Positions 50,701 to 58,259 of a stretch of 64,000 bases of DNA are shown in pieces. The stretch is from JAQBDA01 sp963709875 (GTDB taxonomy: Bacteria > Chloroflexota > Anaerolineae > Anaerolineales > UBA4823): NCBI GenBank assembly GCA_963709875.1, contig CAVPYB010000003.1, forward strand, positions 372,001 to 436,000, given 5' to 3'. The position numbers were made by a program, and so were the translations under genes. The notes beneath the pieces are model-generated. The model saw only the letters and a list, made by a program, of their open reading frames with translations, was not told the DNA's origin and did not search any database. Numbering within the stretch: position 1 is the stretch's first letter; every line of letters begins with the position of its first letter.

Positions 50701-50784
50701 AACTCGGTCGCCTGGAACAGTGTAGCCTGGAATTCCGTCGCCTGGAACTCGGTTGCCTGGAACAGCACTTATTGGGAACCATGA
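47704..50784 (+). CDS. Secreted S8 subtilisin-like peptidase with C-terminal SVAWN repeats
   Basis: 1026 residues. Signal peptide (~1-34, RALLPLLLLVSLAAATVG ... ASQARA), an inhibitor-I9-like propeptide (~38-112), and about 530 residues with at least two related beta-sandwich modules (VLRDEFTANTFSGNNGSHPW and VRDEFTQISYENNNGNSQW). Then comes the catalytic domain: D676 in VAVVDSGIS, H713 in YGHGTHVAG, S911 in SGTSMASG. The end carries six SVAWN units (residues 991-1020) followed by STYWEP. The triad is complete, so an active exported protease is expected. Placing adhesive-like modules before the catalytic domain is unusual. It lies between two SVSWNLL peptides and under riboswitch control. Confidence 0.93.
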   Translation: MSKLYRFLRALLPLLLLVSLAAATVGPNFASQARAHPLLLDIASQHPDQQVEVIVQKLAKDNRLEDRVTQLGGEVTKNLRLINAFAARLAAGKAVELALDPGVRWISLDAPVLDSNGLEESNLVRLRADFNQPSFSDASSNWIMPWLEIGESDGAEAGEVIVTNFLSGTAQGVRLQGAARGLQSSVDLYQTEAATLSFAYRRKGLATEAEFVRIEVSTDGGLLWSELGRISGPGTDPVLSFASFDLQPFLPGEVSLRLVSSDAFVESSRFYLDFIQIDYRAQEKPEPLLPYRISLPMVVNYNHNTAAPEQAQNGILFNYVNVLRDEFTANTFSGNNGSHPWIGDWEEDDAAAAGPQSGSVAVLNGELRLTDSPDTGTEPSVARGVDLSTAIAAVLRFDFHTTAGVKAEDAVVAEVSADGGQTYSVLQTYTGISGTYSSSAQFDLTRYMSANTQVRFRLLNGYHNSNGFFIVDNVQVAFAPKMDKSVRDEFTQISYENNNGNSQWSNTWVEYDGGGAASGYVKIATGGKLTFHYLWYEYIQRSMNLLGSSQAILSLDWQTVGLDEGEKFSILVSQGGAAPFVEIGMLVGNQTGTFSFDISPYISQNTTLKLGNIGEYWEFGEYVYIDNAQITFQSDCPDCFYTDNLESTFAESLGADVLWNESNYLQGQGVTVAVVDSGISPHQDFMGANGESRLLAQVDFITPGAALDDYYGHGTHVAGSIGGNGARSGGKYPGVAPQVNLVDVKVMDDLGIGTTSSVVEGLQWIYDNKDLYNIRVVNLSLNSTVTETYHTSALDAALEVLWFNGIVVVVSAGNNGTYASGVVFPPANDPFVITVGAVDDMGSRDTTDDVLASFSAFGTTDDGFSKPDIVVPGRNIISPLASDDCNLIIDHPTHAVPGDDGTFYFRMSGTSMASGVAAGAVALLLQDEPNLTPDQVKYRLIETARPFSGGNGAGYMDLYQAIHTDTTGNANTDLAASQLLWTGPDPVVWTSVAWNSVAWNSVAWNSVAWNSVAWNSVAWNSTYWEP
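50674..50763 (+). repeat. Six SVAWN-coding 15-bp repeats
   Basis: Six consecutive pentapeptide units. The serine codons differ (TCC, AGC, TCG, AGT, TCC, TCG) and valine codons vary too, so the DNA is much less repetitive than the protein. This suggests that selection keeps the peptide pattern, rather than fresh slippage. Confidence 0.9.
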
Positions 50785-50811
50785 TCTTAAATGATCAGCT
50801 GAGGTGAAATT

Positions 50812-50955
50812 ATGAAAGATGTCCGCTTTTCAATAGCTTTTCTCGCACTGAGTGTGATCTTGTTCACCACTCTGCTGGCCGTAGGCGCGTACTATCATCT
50901 GTTCTGGGGGTTTATGGAACTGGCAAGCGTAAGCTGGAATCTACTACCGGTATAG
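50812..50955 (+). CDS. 47-aa membrane peptide ending in SVSWNLL motif (peptide 2)
   Basis: ATG 50812 with ribosome site GAGGTG (50801-50806), 27 nt after the protease stop. MKDVRFS is followed by a hydrophobic helix (~8-28) and the C-terminus HLFWGFMELASVSWNLLPV. Compared with peptide 1, size, single helix, an aromatic F-W/P-W pair before the motif and the identical SVSWNLL three or two residues from the end are all shared, while the helix sequence differs. This pattern points to conserved function of the exposed end. The two peptides flank the SVAWN protease as a bracket. Confidence 0.75.
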   Translation: MKDVRFSIAFLALSVILFTTLLAVGAYYHLFWGFMELASVSWNLLPV

Positions 50956-51075
50956 GCAGACCTGCTTTGTTCCTTCTGAAATATTGCTAGGGGGAGAGAC
51001 CGGGCAGATAAAACGTAGGAGGGTGAATCAGGAAAACTTTGTGCAGGTTGCATTACAGTCTTGCAAGTTATATAT

Positions 51076-51114
51076 CCAATCGTAGCTGAGTGCTTGAAGA
51101 CCAGCTACGATTGG
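51076..51114. repeat. Perfect 13-bp inverted repeat
   Basis: CCAATCGTAGCTG (51076-51088) and its exact complement (51102-51114) with a 13-nt loop, between peptide 2 and the GGDEF/HD-GYP gene. There is no T-run on either side. It could end the riboswitch transcript in a factor-dependent way or be a regulator site. Confidence 0.7.
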
Positions 51115-51228
51115 TGTAATGTAGAAAAAACATCAGCGTTTATACAGGTGGCAATCCGAATCAATCATCAAGGAATATTGGTGTCGATTGTTGCGGTCGC
51201 AGGAGAAAATATATACAGGGAATAAGCG

Positions 51229-54063
51229 ATGAAAGATTTATCAACCAACGCCCGGATCTACATCATTGGAACGATATTGGTCGCAATTGTTCTGTTCGGC
51301 TGGAATATGACCAATATAGGCATGGAGAAGGTCTTGGAAACGCTGCTCCTGGCAGCCCTTGCCTCCCTGGCGCTGATTATCAAAGTCGAGGGGACAACCC
51401 AACGCTCGCACTATAACTTCAGTTTCTTGGTTTACAGCGCCGCATTTTTCCTGCTGGGCACTCCAGAGGCTATGCTGGTGATTGTGATCTCAAACCTGGT
51501 CGAGTGGGCCTGGCACAAATATCCCTGGTATATCCAGACATTCAACATCGGCTGCTACATCATAACCATCCAGATCACCGGCATGGTATTCACCTGGGCG
51601 AACCCGTCGGGGATATTATTCTCCTGGTTAGGAGTAATCACAATGCTCGTCGCGATGGGGGTATATACCCTCGTCAACCACCTGATGATCGGCATCATTG
51701 TGTGGCTGGCTCGCGGGGAGAACTTCAAACAGTCTGGCATCTTCGATTTCTTGCCTTTAATGATCGATTTCACCGTCCTCAGTATGGGGGCTGGGGTGGC
51801 ATTGATCTGGACCCTCGATCCGATTGCGATTATATTCGTTATCATCCCCCTCTATCTGCTGTACAGCACGCTGCGAGTTCCGTCACTCGAACGCCAGACC
51901 GAAATCGATCCCAAGACCAATATCTATAACCACCGCTATTTCGAAAAAGCCTTAGAGGAGGAGCTCAGCCGCGCCCACCGTTTCGACCGCCCGCTTGCGA
52001 TCGTCATGGCGGACCTCGACCTGCTACGCAATATCAATAACACATATGGTCACCTGGCAGGTGACGAGGTGCTGATTGGGGTTGCGAAAATATTGAGTGA
52101 TAATGCACGCGAATATGATGTCGTTGCTCGTTTCGGCGGTGAGGAGTTCGCTATACTGCTCCCAGAAACAACCGCCGATGAAGCCTACCATATTGTGGAA
52201 CAAATACGGATCCAGATCGAGCTGGCTGAGTTCCAGGTACCGACCAGCATTACTCCGATCAAAGCCACAATGAGCTTCGGTATCGCCAACCGCGAAAATG
52301 ATTCCCAAACCAGTAAGGAGATCCTGCACAATGCAGATGCAGCTGTATATCACTCTAAGCTGCGCGGGCGTAATCGTACCTATTTGTTCTCCGATCAAAT
52401 CTATCAAGGTCTGTTCAAACCGTTCGGACCGCAGGAATCAGTCGTAAACATTACCCCCGATGCCATCGATTCTATCCCAACTGATCTTCCCGAGCTGCCA
52501 GAGGAGCTGGTGGAACATAAGCCGATGAAGCCCCTAGTAAACCCGCCAAAATTATCCTCTCCACCGGTAACCATGCTGCCGAACCGGATGATATATTCGT
52601 TTATCTTGTTGGTAACATTAGTATCCGGAGGGCTGCTGCTGCTTCAGCTCGACCCGGTTGAACAAGTTCCCTTGCCGGGATTGTTATTGTTCATTGCCAT
52701 TGTATTCTTTGCAGAATGGTTCTCGTTAGATATATATGTCCGCAATACAGCAGTGTCTGTCTCGGCTGCACCACTATTGGCAGGGTTTATCCTCTTTGGG
52801 CCATCCGGGGCGGTTTTACTCAGCCTTTCATTTGCTCTGGCAGCCTATCTCAAACACAACAGCCCACTCAGCCGGCTGGTATTCAATTTCAGCAACCAGT
52901 TGCTAGCCGGGATGCTGTGCCTGGGATTTTTATCGTTGACCGGCATTGACATCGCAATAGATAATCCGGTAGTCCAATTGATCATGAGCCTGTTCATGAG
53001 CATGATCCTGTATTTCAGCACCACCTCCCTGGTCTCCGTTGCCATCTATCTAAGTACAGGGATGTCTATCAAGCGCACCTGGAAGGAGCAGTTCGGCTGG
53101 CTGGCACCATATTACGTCGTCATGGGAATGATCGCCTACGCGCTGGTATTTGGATATACAGATGCCGGGATGGTCGGTGCAATGGTAGTTACTTTTCCAT
53201 TACTTTTACTCCGCTTCAGCCAGAAACAATATATAGACCGCACCAAGGCTATCGTCAATGAGCTCAAGGAAAAGAACGTCATCCTCGAGCGCAGCTCGAC
53301 TGAGATCTCCACTCTAAACGAAGGGCTTTTGAAGACCCTGGCTGAAGTCGTTGACCTACGCGACCCATTCGTCTTGGGTCATTCCCAGCAGGTGACAAAC
53401 TACGCAGTCCTGATGGCAAAAACCCTGGGATTGAGTCAGGACCAGGTCGAGCTGATCCGCAAAGCCGGCTTACTTCACGATATTGGCAAGCTGGGTATCC
53501 CCGAACGCATCCTGCTGAAGCCCACCAAACTGACCGCCGACGAGTATATGATTGTCAAAGAACATGTTGTGCTGGGAGCGGAGATCTTGCAAGCCAGCCA
53601 ATCTCTGCACAATCTGATCCCCATCATCCGCCATCATCACGAACGATACGATGGGAAAGGCTATCCGGATGGACTTCGTGGAGAGGGTATCCCAATTGAA
53701 GCCCGGATCGTGGCGGTGGCGGATGCTGTCGAAGCCATGGCATCCGACCGGCCATACCGGCGTGCTATGGAGCTGGATCAAATCCTGATCGAGCTCGAGA
53801 AAAATGCCGGTACCCAGTTCGACCCCGAGGTAGTGCGGGCATTCGAGCAGATAACTACTGAAGCAGGAGAAGCCCTGGTGATAAACTCCGCCCGTGCAGG
53901 GATAAATCTCCGCCTGCATACCGAGCTGGATGACATCTATAACAACCTGCTGAAGGAACGCCTGGAAGGAACTGCAGAGAAGCCACAGAAAGAGAATGGC
54001 ACTCCCATCCCGGTCCCCGCGCTGTTAGACTTCACCTTTACAACGCTGCCAAGACAGGGTTAG
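51229..54063 (+). CDS. Membrane GGDEF + HD-GYP protein (c-di-GMP synthesis and degradation)
   Basis: 944 residues in the order: membrane domain 1 (~10-215, six or more helices), GGDEF domain (~222-385), linker, membrane domain 2 (~458-665, about six helices), coiled segment, HD-GYP domain (~695-875). The cyclase site GGEEF (303-307) is intact and has the RxxD product-inhibition site (R294-D297). The phosphodiesterase has H750-D751 in HDIGKLGIP and GYP at 811-813 in GKGYPDGL. Both activities look competent, so it may switch between making and breaking c-di-GMP. It sits directly downstream of the riboswitch-controlled protease unit, which would sense its product. Confidence 0.93.
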   Translation: MKDLSTNARIYIIGTILVAIVLFGWNMTNIGMEKVLETLLLAALASLALIIKVEGTTQRSHYNFSFLVYSAAFFLLGTPEAMLVIVISNLVEWAWHKYPWYIQTFNIGCYIITIQITGMVFTWANPSGILFSWLGVITMLVAMGVYTLVNHLMIGIIVWLARGENFKQSGIFDFLPLMIDFTVLSMGAGVALIWTLDPIAIIFVIIPLYLLYSTLRVPSLERQTEIDPKTNIYNHRYFEKALEEELSRAHRFDRPLAIVMADLDLLRNINNTYGHLAGDEVLIGVAKILSDNAREYDVVARFGGEEFAILLPETTADEAYHIVEQIRIQIELAEFQVPTSITPIKATMSFGIANRENDSQTSKEILHNADAAVYHSKLRGRNRTYLFSDQIYQGLFKPFGPQESVVNITPDAIDSIPTDLPELPEELVEHKPMKPLVNPPKLSSPPVTMLPNRMIYSFILLVTLVSGGLLLLQLDPVEQVPLPGLLLFIAIVFFAEWFSLDIYVRNTAVSVSAAPLLAGFILFGPSGAVLLSLSFALAAYLKHNSPLSRLVFNFSNQLLAGMLCLGFLSLTGIDIAIDNPVVQLIMSLFMSMILYFSTTSLVSVAIYLSTGMSIKRTWKEQFGWLAPYYVVMGMIAYALVFGYTDAGMVGAMVVTFPLLLLRFSQKQYIDRTKAIVNELKEKNVILERSSTEISTLNEGLLKTLAEVVDLRDPFVLGHSQQVTNYAVLMAKTLGLSQDQVELIRKAGLLHDIGKLGIPERILLKPTKLTADEYMIVKEHVVLGAEILQASQSLHNLIPIIRHHHERYDGKGYPDGLRGEGIPIEARIVAVADAVEAMASDRPYRRAMELDQILIELEKNAGTQFDPEVVRAFEQITTEAGEALVINSARAGINLRLHTELDDIYNNLLKERLEGTAEKPQKENGTPIPVPALLDFTFTTLPRQG

Positions 54064-54220
54064 AGATCTATTCGGCTGGTTCGATCCAGTAATCAAAGCG
54101 CGTGTATCCTGTGCATTAGCAAATCACACCCTGATATGGAGGTTGACGCGTTTGAAAATTCCTGATAAAATTCATAAAAATCCGGATATATAAGACAACA
54201 ACGAGGACGAGGATTTTATT

Positions 54221-54616
54221 ATGTTAGCTGAACAAACTCAGACCGAGAAAGTAATTCTAACTTCCACTGCGGCGCAGGCAGTACGCGATCTGCTGGCAAA
54301 ACGTGAGCTGAGCGGGTACGCCTTGCGCGTTTTCATCTCCGGCGGTGGCTGCTCTGGCTACCAGTACGGCATGGCATTAGAGAACAATATCCGCCCCACC
54401 GACATGTGCTACGATTACGAGGATATCCAAGTCGTCGTCGATGAGGTATCCATCAATTACCTCAATGGCGCAACCATCGATTACGTGGACGATATCATGG
54501 GCAGCGGTTTCAAGATCGAGAACCCGAACGCCGTCTCCAGTTGTGGCTGCGGCAGTTCCTTCCGCACCAAAGACAATTCTTACTCGAACCAGTCTGGCGG
54601 CTGCAGCGGCTGCTGA
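54221..54616 (+). CDS. A-type iron-sulfur cluster carrier (IscA/ErpA family)
   Basis: 131 residues. The HesB/IscA fold shows ISGGGCSGYQYGM with the first cysteine ligand and SSCGCGSSF with the C-x-C pair. DYVDDIMGSGFKIENPNA is the standard middle region. A short C-terminal extension carries another C-x-x-C (GGCSGC), which is not usual in the family. The protein delivers Fe-S clusters to target proteins, for example the Hdr subunits encoded further on. Single gene with its own terminator. Confidence 0.9.
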   Translation: MLAEQTQTEKVILTSTAAQAVRDLLAKRELSGYALRVFISGGGCSGYQYGMALENNIRPTDMCYDYEDIQVVVDEVSINYLNGATIDYVDDIMGSGFKIENPNAVSSCGCGSSFRTKDNSYSNQSGGCSGC

Positions 54617-54635
54617 TAAGCTGCTGTGATGAATC

Positions 54636-54670
54636 AAAAGACCGGCCAACATGTGCCGGTCTTTTTCTTT
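54636..54670 (+). terminator. Rho-independent terminator after the iscA-type gene
   Basis: AAAGACCGGC (54637-54646) and GCCGGTCTTT (54655-54664) form a 10-bp stem with an 8-nt loop and run into TTTTTCTTT. The A-rich left side may let it also serve the convergent SH3-domain gene. Confidence 0.92.
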
Positions 54671-54674
54671 CAGC

Positions 54675-55289
54675 TTATCTTCCGCGCAGGAATGAGATCA
54701 GCAGACCAAACATACCGACTACCCCCATACCGACGATGACTAAACCCATCGGCACACGGGCTGCGCTGCCTGCCAGCCCGGAGGCTGGTGTAGATGGCAG
54801 CACCAACGGACCCGGTGGGGTGAATGTCGGCAAGCGTGTCGGGGGGATATCGATGATGAATTGGGCTGCAAGAGTTGGATCAACGGTAGGGGTTGTGCGA
54901 GGAGTCGGTGTAGGCGGTGGCTCGACCACCGGCACGCCCCCCACCAGCTCAACCAGGGGTGAATATACCCACGCAACTCCACCGGGAACGCCCGGATAGG
55001 CAATCTGTACCCAATCGCCGCCGATCGAGCGCCCCAGGGCAGGGACCTGCTGACCGGCAATCAACACGCCAACCGTTGGATAATCCGTGCTCGGACCACT
55101 GCGAACATTGATCTGATCCTGTTCCATGGTGACAATCGCGATCGCCCCGGGTGGCGTTCCAGTCACAGTAGGGATCGACACGGTAGGTATCTGTGACAGG
55201 TAATCGTAATTCTCGATCCAACTAAAGGCTGTCGTCAAGATAGCCAAGCACACAAATAATAAAATAATTCCCAAATATCCGTATTTCAT
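54675..55289 (-). CDS. Bacterial SH3-domain protein, membrane-anchored
   Basis: 204 residues. N-terminal membrane anchor or signal (YLGIILLFVCLAILTTAF), a bacterial SH3 domain (~58-118: INVRSGPSTDYPTVGVLIAGQQVPALGRS-type, GDWVQIAYPG, GVAWVYSPLVEL), then a proline/threonine-rich linker with PTPTPRTTPT and a C-terminal helix (GLVIVGMGVVGMFGLLISFLRGR). SH3b domains bind cell-wall peptides or other ligands outside the cytoplasm. Two membrane segments would hold the domain close to the envelope. Function unknown. Confidence 0.8.
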   Translation of the reverse strand: MKYGYLGIILLFVCLAILTTAFSWIENYDYLSQIPTVSIPTVTGTPPGAIAIVTMEQDQINVRSGPSTDYPTVGVLIAGQQVPALGRSIGGDWVQIAYPGVPGGVAWVYSPLVELVGGVPVVEPPPTPTPRTTPTVDPTLAAQFIIDIPPTRLPTFTPPGPLVLPSTPASGLAGSAARVPMGLVIVGMGVVGMFGLLISFLRGR

Positions 55290-55419
55290 AAATTCTCCAT
55301 GGCAGCGTCTATGCTACAATTCTTGCCAGAGCGATTATAATCCACCCGACGAGCAGTGAGGTCCCCTGGTATATTAGCCAGAACCGTCCAAGCCAGATCC
55401 ATATCAAGCTGTCAAGAAA

Positions 55420-56007
55420 ATGGAACCCAGAATTTTTCACGGAGAGATCACACCCAACGATGTTGCTCGCGCTCTGCTCGCACGTTTCAACCGCGGCAGC
55501 CTGCGTGCCCAGCAGTTCGGCGGCGGAAGGCACGTCGTAGTCCAGGTTGCAACGCCTTCCCGGCCTGCCTCCGGAGGTCCTACGGCGATGACGGTAAACC
55601 TTGAACAAGCCCCAGACGGGGTGGCTGTCCAGATCGGTAAACAATCCTGGTTAGGTGTGGCTGCCAGCCTGGGGACTACTGCACTGTGGGCCTGGCATAA
55701 CCCGTGGAACATCCTCTCCCGGCTGGATGACCTGGCTCAGGATATCGAGAACTTGCAGTTGGCAGATCAAGTCTGGGAAACGGTAGAACAGTATGCTCGC
55801 TCCGCAGGAGCCACGTTTGAGCTCTCGGAGAGGCTCCGCCGGATGGTCTGTGAGTACTGCAGGACTGCAAATCCGGTTGGCGAGCCACGCTGCATCGCCT
55901 GCGGCGCTCCTTTGGGCAATGTCCAACCACGGACGTGCAATAATTGCGGATTTATCCTGATCAAAGGAGAAGAAGTCTGCCCTAATTGCGGCTTCTCTAC
56001 GGTCTGA
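55420..56007 (+). CDS. Double zinc-ribbon protein, unknown function
   Basis: 195 residues. The first ~140 are globular (NDVARALLARFNRGSLRAQQFG, VAVQIGKQSWLGVAASLGTTALWAWHNPWNILSRLDDLAQDI) with one hydrophobic stretch. The end holds two zinc ribbons: C-E-Y-C ... C-I-A-C (~146-165) and C-N-N-C ... C-P-N-C (~175-190). Such tails often mediate protein or nucleic-acid contacts in membrane-linked assemblies. It stands alone, convergent with zwf. Confidence 0.65.
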   Translation: MEPRIFHGEITPNDVARALLARFNRGSLRAQQFGGGRHVVVQVATPSRPASGGPTAMTVNLEQAPDGVAVQIGKQSWLGVAASLGTTALWAWHNPWNILSRLDDLAQDIENLQLADQVWETVEQYARSAGATFELSERLRRMVCEYCRTANPVGEPRCIACGAPLGNVQPRTCNNCGFILIKGEEVCPNCGFSTV

Positions 56008-56024
56008 TCAAGGACTGCCGGCGA

Positions 56025-57527
56025 CTATTCGTCGTGCCAGCCGTGATCATCCACCAGGCGAACGAATTCCTCCGCACCTTCCGGTCCCCAGGTCCCCGCC
56101 TCGTAAACCGGCAGGTTCTTCGCCGGTTTTGACTTCCACGCCTCGATAATTTTTGTCGTAAACGCCCAGGCTGACTGTACTTCGTCTGTTCGCGTGAACA
56201 ACGTCGCATCGCCTGCCATGCAGTCCAGCAGCAGTCTCTCGTAGGCATCGGGCGGCTCACCACCAAAGGTGGATACATAATCGAAAGTCATATTCACCGG
56301 CTCGATTTGGTTTACGTGACCCGGTGCTTTAGCGCCAAACGTAAGCGCAATCCCCTCATCAGGTTGGATTTTCAGAGTCAGTATATTGGGCGCATCCCCG
56401 GCCAGGTTGCGCCAGCCGAAAAGAGAGAGCGGAACCATCTTGAAATGGATATCGATATGGGTGACCCGGCGCGGCAGCCGCTTCCCGGAGCGGATAAAGA
56501 AAGGCACACCTGCCCATCGCCAGTTGTCAATAAACAGGTTGGCAGCCAGATAAGTCTCGGTGATCGAATCAGTCGCCACCCCTGTCTCATATTTGTAGCC
56601 CGAGACCCTTTCACCATCGAGCATTCCCGAGACGTACTGTGCCCGGTAGGTATATTTAAGCGCCTCTTCACCTTGCAGTGGGCGCAGGGCACGGAATACT
56701 TTCACTTTCTCATCCCTGACTGCATCTGCATTGAAGGCTACAGGTGCTTCCATGGCAGTTAACGCTAATAATTGCAGGATGTGGTTCTGGAACATATCCC
56801 GGATCACACCTGCCCCCTCGTAATATCCCGCCCGGTTGCCAATTCCGACTTTTTCTGCAACGGTAATCTGCACGTGATCGATATTGCGACGGTTCCAGAG
56901 TGGCTCGAAGATTCCGTTGGCAAACCGGAACACCAGGATGTTCTGGACCGTTTCTTTGCCGAGATAATGATCGATCCGGTAGACCTGTTCCTCATTGAAT
57001 ACCCGGTGTACTTGCTGGTCCAATGCTTGTGCTGAGCTCAAGTCATAGCCATACGGCTTCTCAATGACCACCCGCGTCCATCCGTCACCCTGGTGAGACA
57101 ACCCGCTCTCTCCGAGATTATGGATGATCGTTGGGTAGGATTCCGGTGGAACCGCCAGGTAATACAGCCTATTCTTGACGCCTAGATCTGCCAACAACGC
57201 GTTTAGTCTGTTATAGCCATCAAGGTCTCCAAAGGTGGACTTCAGGTAATACATTTGCCCTAGAAGGCGTTCCAACTTCGCTGGCTGGACCGGTGAGGTT
57301 CGCGCGTACTCGTGAACAGCCTTCCGGAAATGCTGCTGCATATATTCGCGATCCCAGTCCCGGCGTGCAAACCCAATGATGGGAATATTGCCCGGCAACT
57401 GGTTCATCAGCTCCAGTTCATATAGCGCCGGGACCAGCTTGCGATATGCCAGGTCGCCGGTTACGCCAAAGATAATCGCTGCTGTGGGCGCAGCTTCAGG
57501 ATTGTTATCGGTACTCATGGTCGACAT
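56025..57527 (-). CDS. zwf: Glucose-6-phosphate 1-dehydrogenase
   Basis: 500 residues, normal length. NADP loop IIFGVTGDLAYRKL (usually GASGDLA), the substrate motif RIDHYLGKETVQN with the catalytic His region, and EKPYGYD. The C-terminal domain has FIRSGKRLPRR and ERLLLDCMAGDATLF. It catalyses the first step of the oxidative pentose phosphate pathway and delivers NADPH. Its start overlaps the stop of the upstream helical-repeat gene (TAATG), and transketolase lies before that, so the three form one pentose-phosphate operon. Confidence 0.95.
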   Translation of the reverse strand: MSTMSTDNNPEAAPTAAIIFGVTGDLAYRKLVPALYELELMNQLPGNIPIIGFARRDWDREYMQQHFRKAVHEYARTSPVQPAKLERLLGQMYYLKSTFGDLDGYNRLNALLADLGVKNRLYYLAVPPESYPTIIHNLGESGLSHQGDGWTRVVIEKPYGYDLSSAQALDQQVHRVFNEEQVYRIDHYLGKETVQNILVFRFANGIFEPLWNRRNIDHVQITVAEKVGIGNRAGYYEGAGVIRDMFQNHILQLLALTAMEAPVAFNADAVRDEKVKVFRALRPLQGEEALKYTYRAQYVSGMLDGERVSGYKYETGVATDSITETYLAANLFIDNWRWAGVPFFIRSGKRLPRRVTHIDIHFKMVPLSLFGWRNLAGDAPNILTLKIQPDEGIALTFGAKAPGHVNQIEPVNMTFDYVSTFGGEPPDAYERLLLDCMAGDATLFTRTDEVQSAWAFTTKIIEAWKSKPAKNLPVYEAGTWGPEGAEEFVRLVDDHGWHDE

Positions 57528-58219
57528 TATGGAGATTGCAGAAAGGCCAAAGCACGTCGGATATCGGGGATTAAGACCGCGTCCTCGACCATATCTACCG
57601 GTGCGAAGGACATCGATTGCTGCCCATTCAGCCGAGACTCCAGTCTACCAAGCAGGCGTTCGAGTGCCGGGATTGCATCCAGGTAGCCGACCAGCCCAAT
57701 CAGCCGGACTGCATGGCGGCGTATATCCAAAGGCACTTTGCGTGAGGCAAGGATATCAGCCAGCTGGTTGCCCGCATACGGGCAGGCGTTCAGCAGGCGT
57801 GCCACACCCTGTTCCAGGTCCGGTCGTCCTGGCAGTACTTGCAGCAGCGCGTAGATCTGTCGGGTGCGCATTTGAGCCATATACGCCGACAGGCACTGAC
57901 GAACCGACTCAGGAGGGGGCAGACCATCTTTATCCGGAAGCAGGGCTTCGCTGAGCGCGAAGATAATTTCTGTCCTGATATCGATATCTTTCTCCGTAAT
58001 ACGTGTAGCAAGTATGTAAGCAACCAGCGGCAGCAGGCGCGCCGCGTCTGTCTCGACAATCTGCTGAACAGCCGCTCGCCTTACAGCCACATCCGGACCG
58101 AACACTGCCTCACTTAAATGCCAGACCGCAGGGAACAGCTCCACCATTCCCTGTGCGCTCTCCCCCAGATCGAACAACGTTGGCTGGCTTGGATTAAGGA
58201 TCAGATCGTCCAGTTCCAT
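57527..58219 (-). CDS. Helical-repeat protein in the zwf-tkt operon, unknown function
   Basis: 230 residues from ATG 58219 (ribosome site GAAAGG; a longer frame to 58276 would run into the transketolase gene). Mostly helical with HEAT-like stretches: DVAVRRAAVQQIVETDAARLLPLVAYIL, RQIYALLQVLPGRPDLEQGVARLLN, VPLDIRRHAVRLIGLVGYLDAIPALERLL. No catalytic motif. Location between transketolase and zwf suggests it may scaffold or tune these enzymes, but no evidence beyond position. Confidence 0.55.
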   Translation of the reverse strand: MELDDLILNPSQPTLFDLGESAQGMVELFPAVWHLSEAVFGPDVAVRRAAVQQIVETDAARLLPLVAYILATRITEKDIDIRTEIIFALSEALLPDKDGLPPPESVRQCLSAYMAQMRTRQIYALLQVLPGRPDLEQGVARLLNACPYAGNQLADILASRKVPLDIRRHAVRLIGLVGYLDAIPALERLLGRLESRLNGQQSMSFAPVDMVEDAVLIPDIRRALAFLQSP

Positions 58220-58259
58220 GCAACTAACCTTTCTGCCGGAGCCTGTCTGAAGATTTGAA

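Noticed and set aside
50674..50763. SVAWN repeat DNA as a CRISPR array or microsatellite
   Set aside because: The units are contiguous 15-mers in frame with a protein, without spacers, and their DNA differs at synonymous positions.
51001..51065. 20-codon frame with AGGAGG directly before GTG near 51023
   Set aside because: No spacing between ribosome site and start, no SVSWN motif and no similarity to the two supported micropeptides.
54961..55289. Possible two-gene split of the SH3 protein region
   Set aside because: One minus-strand frame accounts for the membrane anchor, SH3 domain and C-terminal helix; the other frames are shadows.
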